Shown one piece after another: positions 7,525 through 17,573 of a stretch of DNA of 64,000 nucleotides. Where the stretch lies: NCBI RefSeq assembly GCF_907164555.1, contig NZ_CAJQZC010000005.1, positions 434,001 to 498,000 on the forward strand. Direction: 5' to 3'. Numbering within the stretch: position 1 is the first letter of the stretch; each line of letters opens with the position of its first letter. Under the pieces are notes generated by a model, which saw only the letters and a program-made list of their open reading frames with translations, was not told where the DNA came from and searched no databases. Origin of the DNA: Paraburkholderia saeva (lineage in GTDB: Bacteria > Pseudomonadota > Gammaproteobacteria > Burkholderiales > Burkholderiaceae). The position numbers were made by a program, and so were the translations under genes.

Positions 7525-9222
7525 TCACTGTTGCGGTTTTTCCACGCCGGGTTTTTCGACAATCACGCGGCGCGAATCGTGCGCAATAACCTGCATCGGC
7601 ACGTGCTGCGCCGTCAGGTCGTTAAAGCGCTGCGTCGTCATCAGGGCCAGCCCGCAGGGCTCGGCGTTCCAGCGCTGGATCCATTCGGCGACGGTCGGCA
7701 CCCATTTTTGCGGCTCGACGGTGACGCCGAAGCGCAGTTCGTCCGGGTTTTCGACCATGATCATCGTGTGGCCGATGTAGAACGGCATCGTATGGTCGAG
7801 CACGCCGACCGCGTAGAACGGCGCGTCGGGTGGCAGCTTCGCCATGGCGGCGCGCACGGTCGGCGCGAGCGGCGCACCGGAGCTCAGGCGGCCGAACACG
7901 TCGTGTCCGGTGCCGGCGATTGTGCCAAGGAGCACCCAGCCGGCGGCGAAAGCGACCGTCGCGCCGACGATACTGCCAGGGCTGCGGCGGTTGATCCACA
8001 GCGCGACGATCGTGAGCGCGAAGGCGACGCCGAGCGCCACGTATACCCAGACCTGGAACGCCCGGTACAGCTCGTTCGGATTACGCGCGTCGCCGGCGCG
8101 GCCGAGGAAGATCGCGCCAAACGCCGCAACGACGAAAAACACTGCGTAGCCGGCCAGATGGCGACGGAACTCATCGCGTTTGAGAAGCGGCAGGTACATG
8201 CCGATCAGGAGCGCAAGCGCGGGCGCGATGGGCAACGTGTACGAGATCAGCTTCGAATGCGATGCGCTGAAAAACAGGAAAATGAACGCCGACCAGACGA
8301 TCAGCATCATCGGCGGCGAAAAGCCGTTCGGCTGGCGCGGCACGCGCAGCGCGTGCCGGATGCTCTGGACGCTGACCGACAGCCACGGCAGGAAGCCGAC
8401 CAGCATCACGGCCGCGAAATAGTAGAACGGGCCGGGGCGGTTCTGTTCGGGCGTCAGATAACGCTGGAACTGCTGGACGATGAAGAAGAAATTCAGGAAT
8501 TCCGGGTTGCGCTGCTGCACAAGCACGAACCATGGCGTCGCGATCACGAAGAACACGATCAGGCCGCTCACGAGATACAGACGCTTCCAGATTGCCCAGT
8601 CGCGCGCGATGAGCGTATAGAGCACGAGCGCCGCGCCCGGCAGGATCACGCCGATCAGGCCCTTCGACAGCACGGCGAGCGCCATCGAACCCCAGCACAG
8701 CCACATCCACAGCCGCACGTGATTGGCGGGCAGGTTGGGGCGCTGCGCAAGGAGCAGCGAACACAGCGTGACTTCCATCCAGAACGACAGGCCCATGTCG
8801 AGCGTGTTGAAGTGGCCCATCAGGTTCCAGTACGGCGCGCTCGCGAGCACGATCGCGGCGAAAACGCCCGTCGCGGCGTTGAAAACGCGCGCGCCGGTAT
8901 AACCCACGAGCAGCACGCCCGCGAAGCCGGTCAGCGCCGTATAGAGGCGCGCCTGCCATTCTCCGATGCCAAACCACGCGAACGTGAGCGCGTTGAGCCA
9001 GGTTTGCAGCGGCGGTTTTTCGAAATACTTGTAGCCGTTGTAGCGCGGCGTGATCCAGTCGCCGGTCACGAACATTTCGCGTGCCATTTCGGCGTACCGG
9101 CCTTCGTCGCTCGGCAGCAGATGGCGCCAGCCGAGCGGCACGAACCAGATGAGCGCGAGCGCGACGATCAGGAGCAGGATCGCGGTACGGTTGAGCGGTA
9201 GCCGTGAAGGCGTATCGTTCAT
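7525..9222 (-). CDS. arnT: ArnT-like lipid A Ara4N transferase (GT83 membrane glycosyltransferase)
   Basis: 565-residue integral membrane protein with about 12 hydrophobic helices and the GT-C signature LLPSDEGRYAEMAREM in the first periplasmic loop, followed by YFEKPPLQTWLN, both hallmarks of ArnT. It moves Ara4N from undecaprenyl phosphate to lipid A phosphates in the periplasm; in Burkholderia the related pathway is reported to be essential and underlies polymyxin resistance. A periplasmic C-terminal domain (from about residue 430) ends the protein. It is the first gene of the arn run; no clear Shine-Dalgarno sequence precedes the ATG at 9222. Confidence 0.9.
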   Translation of the reverse strand: MNDTPSRLPLNRTAILLLIVALALIWFVPLGWRHLLPSDEGRYAEMAREMFVTGDWITPRYNGYKYFEKPPLQTWLNALTFAWFGIGEWQARLYTALTGFAGVLLVGYTGARVFNAATGVFAAIVLASAPYWNLMGHFNTLDMGLSFWMEVTLCSLLLAQRPNLPANHVRLWMWLCWGSMALAVLSKGLIGVILPGAALVLYTLIARDWAIWKRLYLVSGLIVFFVIATPWFVLVQQRNPEFLNFFFIVQQFQRYLTPEQNRPGPFYYFAAVMLVGFLPWLSVSVQSIRHALRVPRQPNGFSPPMMLIVWSAFIFLFFSASHSKLISYTLPIAPALALLIGMYLPLLKRDEFRRHLAGYAVFFVVAAFGAIFLGRAGDARNPNELYRAFQVWVYVALGVAFALTIVALWINRRSPGSIVGATVAFAAGWVLLGTIAGTGHDVFGRLSSGAPLAPTVRAAMAKLPPDAPFYAVGVLDHTMPFYIGHTMIMVENPDELRFGVTVEPQKWVPTVAEWIQRWNAEPCGLALMTTQRFNDLTAQHVPMQVIAHDSRRVIVEKPGVEKPQQ

Positions 9223-9411
9223 GTGGAATCAGCCTGTTTGTCAGTGCCGCACACGCGGCATGGTGAGATCTGGATGCTGTGGCGCTGGACGCGCGCCGTG
9301 TTCGCACGGGCATAAAGGGCACCGCGCGAACGCCCGCCACGTCTGCCGCTGTGACGAATGCCGCGCAGTGTACGTTACCGGCGTGACACGGCCGTCGATG
9401 CGCCGTGCCGG

Positions 9412-9786
9412 CTAGCTCTCGATCAGCAATGCGGCCGCGACCTTGCGGCCCTCGGCCATCAGGATGTTGTAGGTCCGGCAGGCGGCCTTGAAATCCATCG
9501 TTTCGACACCGATGTGATGCTTCGCGAGGGCCGCCGTCAGGCGCGGATGCGGAAAACGCAGGCGCTCGCCGCTGCCGAAAATGACGACTTCCGGCGCAGG
9601 CGCAATCAGAAGTTCGAAATGTTCGGCGGCGAGCGCTTCGAACGAGGCGACGGGCCAGGGAATGACAGGCGCCTCCGGCAGCACGAGAATGCTGCCCTGA
9701 TGGCGCACGAGGTTGATTTCGACGTAGTCGGGCCCGTAACCGGTAACCGTGTTGAGGGCGCCGCTGGAATCCTGATGTAGTTTCAA
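9412..9786 (-). CDS. Mth938-like domain protein (DUF498)
   Basis: 124-residue protein of the Mth938/NDUFAF3-like family, recognised by VIFGSGERLRFPHP in the middle and the C-terminal GVETMDFKAACRTYNILMAEGRKV. Bacterial members have no proven function; the mitochondrial homologue helps assemble respiratory complex I. It lies 190 bp upstream of arnT on the same strand and next to the divergent alaA gene. Assignment to the family is good; function is unknown. Confidence 0.85.
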   Translation of the reverse strand: MKLHQDSSGALNTVTGYGPDYVEINLVRHQGSILVLPEAPVIPWPVASFEALAAEHFELLIAPAPEVVIFGSGERLRFPHPRLTAALAKHHIGVETMDFKAACRTYNILMAEGRKVAAALLIES

Positions 9787-10328
9787 ATTCGTGATCCGGG
9801 GTCGTCGTTTAGCGTGGTGTCAGATGCTGCGTGATCCTGCCTGAAGCCTGTGCGCCCGCGGCCGTCGCCACGGGCGACGGCGCGTGTGCCGGTCGGACCG
9901 GCGCGCATTGTAAAGGTTTCGCGCAAATTGACACGAAATAGCCGAAAAGCCCCGCCGACGCGGTTGGTGCATTGCGGAACCCGGCTAAAATCCGCTAAAT
10001 TATAACTTTTTAGCCGCCCGGCGGCGCCCACCTGACTTCCGCGTCGTCACAAGCAGCGCCGGAGTTGCGCCGCCAGACGGCGGCCGGGCGCGATCAGACA
10101 GGTCCGCACACCCCGCGCATGACCGGCCCGCCCGGGTCCGGCTTCCCGTCTTCAGGCTTTCCCAGGCCGGTTCACCCCGGCTGAAATATCCAGACCGACC
10201 CGTCTGGCCGACTGATGTGGCCTGTTCTTCTGGCTGACTCACCAGGCTGGACGTGGATGGCCGACCAGATGGCTGATTCCACCGGCTGACCGGCCTCGCC
10301 GGAGCAGCCGGCCGATTTACAGGACCTT
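9787..10328. other. Intergenic region between DUF498 gene and alaA
   Basis: 542 bases with no supported gene. It contains an AT-rich patch at 9985-10012 with TATAAT on the minus strand (10004-9999), a candidate -10 for the DUF498 gene though far (about 200 nt) from its start, and a run at 10195-10312 with repeated GGCCGAC/GGCTGAC/GGCTGAT words ahead of alaA. A short inverted repeat GCCGGTC/GACCGGC lies near 9890. Confidence 0.5.
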
Positions 10329-11576
10329 GTGCCCGCCGTGAAACCGATTCTGAAATCCAACAAGCTGTTGAATGTCTGCTACGACATCCGCGGGCCCGTT
10401 CTCGAACACGCGAAGCGCCTCGAAGACGAAGGCCATCGCATCATCAAGCTGAACATCGGCAACCTCGCGCCGTTCGGTTTCGACGCGCCGGACGAAATCA
10501 TCCAGGACATGATCCGGAACCTGCCCGGCTCGTCGGGCTATTCTGACTCGAAGGGCGTGTTCGCCGCGCGCAAGGCGATCATGCACTACGCACAGCAGAA
10601 GAACGTGCAGGGCGTCGAGCTCGACGACATCTTCATCGGTAACGGCGCGTCCGAACTGATCGTAATGGCGCTTCAGGGTCTCCTGAACGACGGCGACGAA
10701 GTGCTGCTGCCCGCGCCGGATTACCCGCTGTGGACAGCTGGCGTAAGCCTTTCGGGCGGCACGCCGGTGCATTACATCTGCGACGAATCCAATGCCTGGA
10801 TGCCCGACCCGGACGACATCCGCGCGAAAATCACGCCGAACACCCGTGCGCTGGTCGTGATCAACCCGAACAACCCGACGGGCGCGCTGTATTCCGACGA
10901 ACTGCTGCTGGAACTGATCCAGATCGCGCGCGAACACGGCCTCGTGATTTTCGCCGACGAGGTCTACGACAAGATCGTTTATGACGGCAAGACGCACACG
11001 GCAATCGGCGCATTGTCGGAGGACGTGCTGACGGTTACGTTCAACAGCCTGTCGAAAAGCTACCGTTCGTGCGGTTACCGCGCCGGCTGGATGTTCATTT
11101 CGGGCCTGACGGGCGAAAACCGCCGCCGCTCCAAAGACTATATCGAAGGGCTCGGCATTCTCGCCTCGATGCGGCTGTGTCCGAACGTGCCGGGTCAATA
11201 CGCAATCCAGACGGCGCTCGGCGGCTACCAGAGCATCAACGACCTGATCGTGCCGAGCGGGCGCCTCTACAAGCAGCGCGAACTCGCCTATGACATGCTG
11301 ACGTCGATTCCTGGCGTAACCTGTGTGAAACCGCAGGCCGCGTTGTACATGTTCCCGCGTCTCGACCCGAAGATGTACCCGATCCAGAACGACCAGCAGT
11401 TCATTCTCGACCTGCTGCTTGCGGAGCGCGTGCTGCTCGTGCAGGGCACCGGTTTCAACTGGAACGCGCCGGACCATTTCCGCGTCGTGTTCCTGCCGAA
11501 CGTCGACGATCTGGCGGATTCGATCAACCGTATCGCACGTTTTCTCGACGGTTACCGCAAACGGCATATGTCGTAA
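10329..11576 (+). CDS. alaA: Alanine-synthesising aminotransferase AlaA (pyridoxal phosphate)
   Basis: 415-residue fold-type I aminotransferase closely following E. coli AlaA/YfbQ: NVCYDIRGPVLEHAKRL near the N terminus, APDYPLWTA, INPNNPTG, and FNSLSKSYRSCGYRAGW with the PLP-binding Lys at about 243. It makes alanine from pyruvate and glutamate. No ATG is available at the expected N terminus; GTG at 10329 (or a second GTG at 10338) is the likely start. One change from the usual motif is NIGNLAPFGF in place of NIGNPAPFGF. hom follows 71 bp later on the same strand, so alaA-hom-thrC probably form an operon. Confidence 0.92.
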   Translation: MPAVKPILKSNKLLNVCYDIRGPVLEHAKRLEDEGHRIIKLNIGNLAPFGFDAPDEIIQDMIRNLPGSSGYSDSKGVFAARKAIMHYAQQKNVQGVELDDIFIGNGASELIVMALQGLLNDGDEVLLPAPDYPLWTAGVSLSGGTPVHYICDESNAWMPDPDDIRAKITPNTRALVVINPNNPTGALYSDELLLELIQIAREHGLVIFADEVYDKIVYDGKTHTAIGALSEDVLTVTFNSLSKSYRSCGYRAGWMFISGLTGENRRRSKDYIEGLGILASMRLCPNVPGQYAIQTALGGYQSINDLIVPSGRLYKQRELAYDMLTSIPGVTCVKPQAALYMFPRLDPKMYPIQNDQQFILDLLLAERVLLVQGTGFNWNAPDHFRVVFLPNVDDLADSINRIARFLDGYRKRHMS

Positions 11577-11647
11577 GGCCAGATGTTCAATGCCATCGTC
11601 GCCGGCAATACTGTCCCCTTAATCTCTTACTCGAAAACACACGCTGC

Positions 11648-12979
<1,332 letters not shown>

Positions 12980-12987
12980 GCAGACAC

Positions 12988-14439
12988 ATGAACTACATCT
13001 CTACGCGCGGCGCCGGTGTCGGCGAGCGCCACACTTTCTCCGACATCCTGCTTGGCGGTCTCGCGAAGGACGGCGGCCTGTATCTGCCTGCCGAATACCC
13101 GCGCGTTTCGGCTGACGAACTGGCCCGCTGGCGCACGCTGCCGTACGCGGATCTCGCGTTCGAGATCCTGTCGAAATTCAGCGACGACATTCCCGCGGAA
13201 GACCTGCGCGCGCTCACGCGCCGCACCTACACTGCGGAAACCTACTGCAACGTGCGCGATGACGAAAGCGCCGCGCAGATCACGCCGTTAAAAACGCTGG
13301 GGATCGAAAACGGCGCGCCGCTGTCGCTGCTGGAATTGTCGAATGGTCCGACGCTCGCGTTCAAGGACATGGCGATGCAGCTGATCGGCAACCTGTTCGA
13401 ATACGCGCTCGACAAGCACAGCGAGACGCTGAACATTCTCGGCGCGACCTCGGGCGATACCGGCAGCGCCGCCGAATACGCGATGCGTGGCAAGAAGGGC
13501 ATTCGTGTGTTCATGCTTTCGCCGCACAGAAAGATGAGCGCGTTCCAGACGGCGCAGATGTACAGCCTGCAGGATCCGAACATTTTCAATCTGGCGGTCG
13601 AAGGCGTGTTCGACGACTGCCAGGACATCGTGAAAGCCGTCTCGAACGATCACGCATTCAAGGCTCAACACCGGATCGGCACGGTCAATTCGATCAACTG
13701 GGCGCGCGTCGTGGCGCAGGTCGTGTACTACTTCAAGGGCTATTTTGCAGCGACGAAATCCAACGACGAGCGCGTGTCGTTCACGGTGCCGTCAGGCAAT
13801 TTCGGCAACGTCTGCGCGGGTCACATCGCGCGCATGATGGGTCTGCCGATCGAAAGGCTCGTGGTCGCGACGAACGAGAACGACGTGCTTGACGAATTCT
13901 TCCGCACCGGTATTTATCGCGTGCGCAAGGCCGCCGAGACCTATCACACGAGCAGCCCGAGCATGGATATCTCGAAGGCATCGAACTTCGAACGTTTCGT
14001 GTTCGATCTGCTGGGGCGCGATCCGGAGCGTGTGCTGCAGCTGTTCCGCGACGTCGAGGAAAAGGGCGGCTTCGATCTGGCGGCGAGCGGCGATTTCGCG
14101 CGCGTCGCGGAGTTCGGTTTCGTCTCGGGGCGCAGCAGCCACGCGGACCGCGTCGATGCGATCCGCGACGTGTTCGAACGTTACGACACAATGATCGATA
14201 CGCATACCGCCGATGGCCTGAAGGTCGCGCGCGAGCACCTGCAACCCGGTATCCCGATGATCGTGCTGGAAACGGCGCAACCGATCAAGTTCGGCGAAAC
14301 GATCCGCGAAGCGCTGCAGCGCGAACCGGAGCGGCCGGCCGCGTTTTCGGGTATCGAAGCGCTGCCGCAGCGCTTCGAAGTGCTGCCGGCCGACGCGAAG
14401 CGGGTGAAGGAGTTCGTCGCGACGCATACGGACGCTTAA
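12988..14439 (+). CDS. thrC: Threonine synthase
   Basis: 483-residue PLP enzyme converting O-phosphohomoserine to threonine. The N terminus MNYISTRG and the PLP Lys126 in NGPTLAFKDMAMQ are diagnostic, as are ATSGDTGSAAEYAM and FTVPSGNFGNVCAG. The length matches the longer proteobacterial/fungal-type class. It is 8 bp after hom and is followed by a strong hairpin terminator at 14479, so the alaA-hom-thrC transcript likely ends there. Confidence 0.97.
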   Translation: MNYISTRGAGVGERHTFSDILLGGLAKDGGLYLPAEYPRVSADELARWRTLPYADLAFEILSKFSDDIPAEDLRALTRRTYTAETYCNVRDDESAAQITPLKTLGIENGAPLSLLELSNGPTLAFKDMAMQLIGNLFEYALDKHSETLNILGATSGDTGSAAEYAMRGKKGIRVFMLSPHRKMSAFQTAQMYSLQDPNIFNLAVEGVFDDCQDIVKAVSNDHAFKAQHRIGTVNSINWARVVAQVVYYFKGYFAATKSNDERVSFTVPSGNFGNVCAGHIARMMGLPIERLVVATNENDVLDEFFRTGIYRVRKAAETYHTSSPSMDISKASNFERFVFDLLGRDPERVLQLFRDVEEKGGFDLAASGDFARVAEFGFVSGRSSHADRVDAIRDVFERYDTMIDTHTADGLKVAREHLQPGIPMIVLETAQPIKFGETIREALQREPERPAAFSGIEALPQRFEVLPADAKRVKEFVATHTDA

Positions 14440-14478
14440 GGCGGCCCGCGCAGACACATGCGCGGCAGGACAGGTGAG

Positions 14479-14536
14479 CGGCCATGACGGGCCTCGCGAT
14501 GCGATGAGATGCGAGGCTGGCGTCATGGCCGTTTTG
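14479..14536 (+). terminator. Intrinsic terminator after thrC
   Basis: CGGCCATGACG (14479-14489) pairs perfectly with CGTCATGGCCG (14521-14531), with an inner CCTCGC/GCGAGG stem (14492-14497 with 14511-14516), and the hairpin is followed by TTTT at 14532-14535. Confidence 0.75.
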
Positions 14537-14602
14537 CTGTCTCGTGCCCTGGCCGGATGGCCGACATGCAGGCTTGCCCGCCCCTCGAAGTCCGGCGCCC
14601 GC

Positions 14603-14608
14603 TACAAT
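14603..14608 (+). promoter_or_regulatory. Candidate -10 element of moeA
   Basis: TACAAT sits 32 nt ahead of the moeA ATG in an otherwise GC-rich stretch. No good -35 at normal spacing is visible. Confidence 0.35.
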
Positions 14609-14640
14609 ATTCTTTTAGGTCCTGCGCGCTCGCCCAATCG

Positions 14641-15921
14641 ATGTCCACGCCCACTTCTCCCGCGCCCCGTGCGCCGATGCTTTCGACTGCCGAGGCGCTC
14701 GTCACGCTGCTTGGCGCGGCCCGTGCGGTCGAGGGTAGCGAAACGTTGCCCACGCTGGACGCGTTGAACCGCGTGCTCGCCGCCGACGTCGTCTCTTCGC
14801 TCGACGTGCCGCCCATGAACACCAGTTCGATGGATGGCTACGCGGTGCGCGTGGCCGACCTTGCGCAGGGCGATCGCCGGCTGCCTGTGTCGCAGCGCAT
14901 CCCGGCGGGCCATGCGCCGCAGCCGCTCGCGGGCGGCACGGCGGCGCGCATTTTCACGGGCGCAACAGTGCCGCCGGGCGCGGACGCCATTGTCATGCAG
15001 GAGCAGGCCGAAGCCGACGGCAATGATGTCTCGATCCTGCACACGCCGAAAGCCGGCGAGTGGATCACGCAGCAGGGCGCGGATATCCGCAGCGGCTCGG
15101 TGATCCTGCCCGCTGGCACGCGTTTGACACCGCAGGCGCTGGGTCTCGCCGCATCGGTGGGGAGCGCTTCTCTGACGGTGGCGCGGCGCGTCAAGGTCGC
15201 GGTTTTCTTCACCGGAGACGAACTGACAATGCCGGGCGAGCCGCTCAAACCCGGCGCGATCTACAACTCGAACCGCTTTACGCTGCGCGGCCTGCTGGAA
15301 AACCTCGGCTGCGACGTGACAGATTACGGCATCGTGCCCGACAGGCTCGATGCGACCCGTGCCACGCTGCGCGAGGCCTCGCGGGCGCATGATCTGATCC
15401 TGACGTGCGGCGGCGTATCGGTGGGCGAGGAGGACCACGTGAAACCCGCGGTCGAGGCCGAAGGGCATCTGTCGATGTGGCAGATCGCGATGAAGCCCGG
15501 CAAACCGCTCGCGTTTGGCGCGGTGCGGCGCGCGGCCAGCACGGGTGCTGTCGCCGATGCCGCCGGGTCGGAGTTGAACGAAACGTATTTCATCGGTTTG
15601 CCCGGCAATCCGGTTTCCGCTTTCGTCACGTTTCTGCTGTTCGTCAGACCGTTCATCCTGAGAGTTGCTGGCGTACGCACGGTCTCGCCGCGCGCGTTAT
15701 CGCTGCGCGCCGATTTTTCGCAGTCAAAGGCAGATCGTCGCAATGAATTCCTGCGCGCGCGCATCAATCCGGCGGGTGGACTCGAACTGTTTCCGAACCA
15801 GAGTTCAGCGGTGCTGACCTCGACCGTGTGGGGCGACGGGCTCATCGACAATCCGCCGAACCACGCCATTACCGCCGGCGAGACTGTGCGGTTCATTCCA
15901 TTTTCCGAATTGCTGGGCTGA
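14641..15921 (+). CDS. moeA: Molybdopterin molybdenumtransferase MoeA
   Basis: 426-residue enzyme inserting molybdate into adenylylated molybdopterin. Visible landmarks: MNTSSMDGYAVR, ARIFTGATVPPGADAIVMQE, FFTGDEL, the MoCF domain IYNSNRFTLRGLLENLGC with LTCGGVSVGEEDHV, and GLPGNPVSAFVTF. Start chosen at 14641 because the 44 codons before it overlap the thrC terminator and the -10 element. It is followed by moaD after 30 bp and moaE, forming a cofactor operon. Confidence 0.95.
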   Translation: MSTPTSPAPRAPMLSTAEALVTLLGAARAVEGSETLPTLDALNRVLAADVVSSLDVPPMNTSSMDGYAVRVADLAQGDRRLPVSQRIPAGHAPQPLAGGTAARIFTGATVPPGADAIVMQEQAEADGNDVSILHTPKAGEWITQQGADIRSGSVILPAGTRLTPQALGLAASVGSASLTVARRVKVAVFFTGDELTMPGEPLKPGAIYNSNRFTLRGLLENLGCDVTDYGIVPDRLDATRATLREASRAHDLILTCGGVSVGEEDHVKPAVEAEGHLSMWQIAMKPGKPLAFGAVRRAASTGAVADAAGSELNETYFIGLPGNPVSAFVTFLLFVRPFILRVAGVRTVSPRALSLRADFSQSKADRRNEFLRARINPAGGLELFPNQSSAVLTSTVWGDGLIDNPPNHAITAGETVRFIPFSELLG

Positions 15922-15951
15922 CGCCGTCACGCGCCGCGCCCGGGACCCGAC

Positions 15952-16209
15952 ATGAAGATCCAGCTGAAATATTTTGCGAGTGTGCGTGAGGCAGTAGGGA
16001 TCGCCGACGAATCCGTGACCCTCCCCGACGGTATCGCGACACTGGGCGACGTGCGCGCCTGGTTGCGCGTACGCGGCGGCGCGTGGGCAGAGGTACTCGC
16101 CGAAGGCCGTGCGTTGCGGATGGCCTGCAACCACATCATGACCGATGCCGGCACGCGCGTCACCGAAGGCTGCGAAGTCGCGTTTTTTCCGCCGGTCACG
16201 GGCGGCTGA
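15952..16209 (+). CDS. moaD: Molybdopterin synthase small subunit MoaD
   Basis: 85-residue ubiquitin-fold sulfur carrier. The C terminus FFPPVTGG ends in the Gly-Gly that is thiocarboxylated by MoeB and donates sulfur to precursor Z in the MoaD2-MoaE2 complex. Length is typical (81-85). moaE follows after 10 bp. Confidence 0.95.
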   Translation: MKIQLKYFASVREAVGIADESVTLPDGIATLGDVRAWLRVRGGAWAEVLAEGRALRMACNHIMTDAGTRVTEGCEVAFFPPVTGG

Positions 16210-16219
16210 GGAAACCTCA

Positions 16220-16690
16220 ATGACTGTTCGCGTCCAGACCGAAGATTTTGACCTGACTACCGAAGTCGCCGCGTTGCGCGCCCTGAATCCGAAGGTCGGC
16301 GCGGTGGCGTGCTTCGTCGGCACGGTGCGCGATCTGAACGACGGGAGCACCGTCGAGACGATGGAGCTCGAACACTATCCGGGCATGACGGAAAAGGCGC
16401 TGGAAGCGATTGTCGTGGCGGCGCGTGAGCGCTGGCCAGGCATCGAGGTTCTGATTGTGCATCGGGTCGGCAAGCTCTATCCGCTCGACCAGATCGTGCT
16501 GGTTGCGACCACCGCCGCGCATCGCGGCGAAGCGTTCGCTTCGTGCGAATTCGTAATGGATTACCTGAAGACGCAGGCGCCGTTCTGGAAGAAGGAAAAG
16601 ACAGAACACGGCGAGCGCTGGGTCGATGCGCGCGTCGCGGATGACACCGCGCTGGCACGATGGGGTCTGGACTCGGGTAACGCGACGTAG
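16220..16690 (+). CDS. moaE: Molybdopterin synthase catalytic subunit MoaE
   Basis: 156-residue catalytic subunit that converts precursor Z to molybdopterin with sulfur from MoaD. Motifs: GAVACFVGTVRD, LEHYPGM, HRVGKLYPLD, HRGEAF and the basic APFWKKEK region holding the active Lys. The ATG at 16220 is preferred over the longer frame because the longer one would overlap moaD's conserved end; a GAGGAAA purine run at 16208-16214 precedes it. Confidence 0.95.
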   Translation: MTVRVQTEDFDLTTEVAALRALNPKVGAVACFVGTVRDLNDGSTVETMELEHYPGMTEKALEAIVVAARERWPGIEVLIVHRVGKLYPLDQIVLVATTAAHRGEAFASCEFVMDYLKTQAPFWKKEKTEHGERWVDARVADDTALARWGLDSGNAT

Positions 16691-16753
16691 CGGGTCGACG
16701 CGTGCCCGCCTTGAGGGCGTTACGCCGTCCGGCTTCTCCGTCTGAGCGCGCGC

Positions 16754-17293
16754 TCAATCCTTCGTTGACCGGCCGATGATCTTCGTCGGGAACGGCTCGT
16801 CGCGTGCAGGTGGCGCATCGGGCGTGTCGCCGTCTTTGCGGCGGCGCGGCGCGAGTTGCTCCAGCAGCGCCTGCTGTTCCTCCGGAATCGTATAGTCCCA
16901 GCCAAATTTCGACAGTTGCAGGCTCTGCGCGATACGGAGCGCAGGCTCCATGAAGCGTACGGCAGCCGCGGGCGCGTAGCGCGATTCCACCGTATCCAGA
17001 AACAGGTACAGCCACCGGCTGAAATGCTGCGGCTCGATCCCCAGCAACGGCTGGTGAGCCTGCTGCACGTTGCCGCGATATCCCTTCTGGCCAAGCGCGA
17101 TGCTCGACCAGAACGTGCACATCTTCGGCAGATGCTCGTCCCAGCGTCCTGCCAGCTTCTGCTCGAACACAGGCCCCAGCATCGGGTCAGCCTGGACACG
17201 GTCGTAGAACGCGTAGACGAGCGCGCGGATGTTGTCTTCGGTCGGTTCGGACTCGCGCGCGACGACGGGTTGAGGCGGAAAAGTCGGATTCAT
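16754..17293 (-). CDS. Group III truncated haemoglobin
   Basis: 179-residue globin of the 2-over-2 class. Recognised by LVYAFYDRVQADPMLGPVFEQ, WDEHLPKMCTFWSS and AHQPLLGIEPQHFSRW, with the proximal haem His at about 80 and the Tyr of the B helix at about 30. Group III members bind O2 and NO and are linked to nitrosative stress defence. A C-terminal basic/Pro tail of about 35 residues extends past the globin. It is divergently oriented from an NsrR-type NO sensor 280 bp away, which supports an NO-related role. Start at 17293 (MNPTFPP) because the extra upstream codons lack family similarity. Confidence 0.88.
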   Translation of the reverse strand: MNPTFPPQPVVARESEPTEDNIRALVYAFYDRVQADPMLGPVFEQKLAGRWDEHLPKMCTFWSSIALGQKGYRGNVQQAHQPLLGIEPQHFSRWLYLFLDTVESRYAPAAAVRFMEPALRIAQSLQLSKFGWDYTIPEEQQALLEQLAPRRRKDGDTPDAPPARDEPFPTKIIGRSTKD

Positions 17294-17573
17294 TCGGTGA
17301 CCACGGTGAAAAAGTGAGCGCCCCCGAAGCGGGCACGCTGTAAAACACATCGGGACAGCGCCATCTCACTGCTGCGTGTAGCCGCAACCAGCGCCTCACA
17401 CAACGAACAGCGCCGAAAACACTGGCAGGCACGCTAGATAGTCGCATCCGGTCGGCATGTTATTGCGTACATAGGGGATCGACAACCCTTGCGCCGACGC
17501 GGTCTGCATTCGGTCCGCTCGTTCCGGACCGGCGCGGCGGACCGCTCTTGCCGCTCATCGCGACGACCCTGTC
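17294..17573. promoter_or_regulatory. Divergent control region, truncated haemoglobin / nsrR
   Basis: 280 bp shared upstream region. On the minus strand GATGTGTTTTACAGCGTG (17351-17334) resembles an imperfect NsrR-type site (ATGTATTTT-like left half, poor right half), 41 bp or more upstream of the haemoglobin start. I treat it only as a candidate. Confidence 0.3.

Noticed and set aside
7519..9201. 560-codon plus-strand frame opposite arnT
   Set aside because: Same antisense effect; sequence is low-complexity Arg/Glu/His and arnT is unmistakable.
10317..11567. Long minus-strand open frame across alaA
   Set aside because: It is the antisense shadow of a clear aminotransferase gene in high-GC DNA; the translation is Arg/His/Val-rich with no motif.
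17334..17351. NsrR operator as a firm call
   Set aside because: Only one half-site resembles the consensus; kept as a candidate within the divergent region only.
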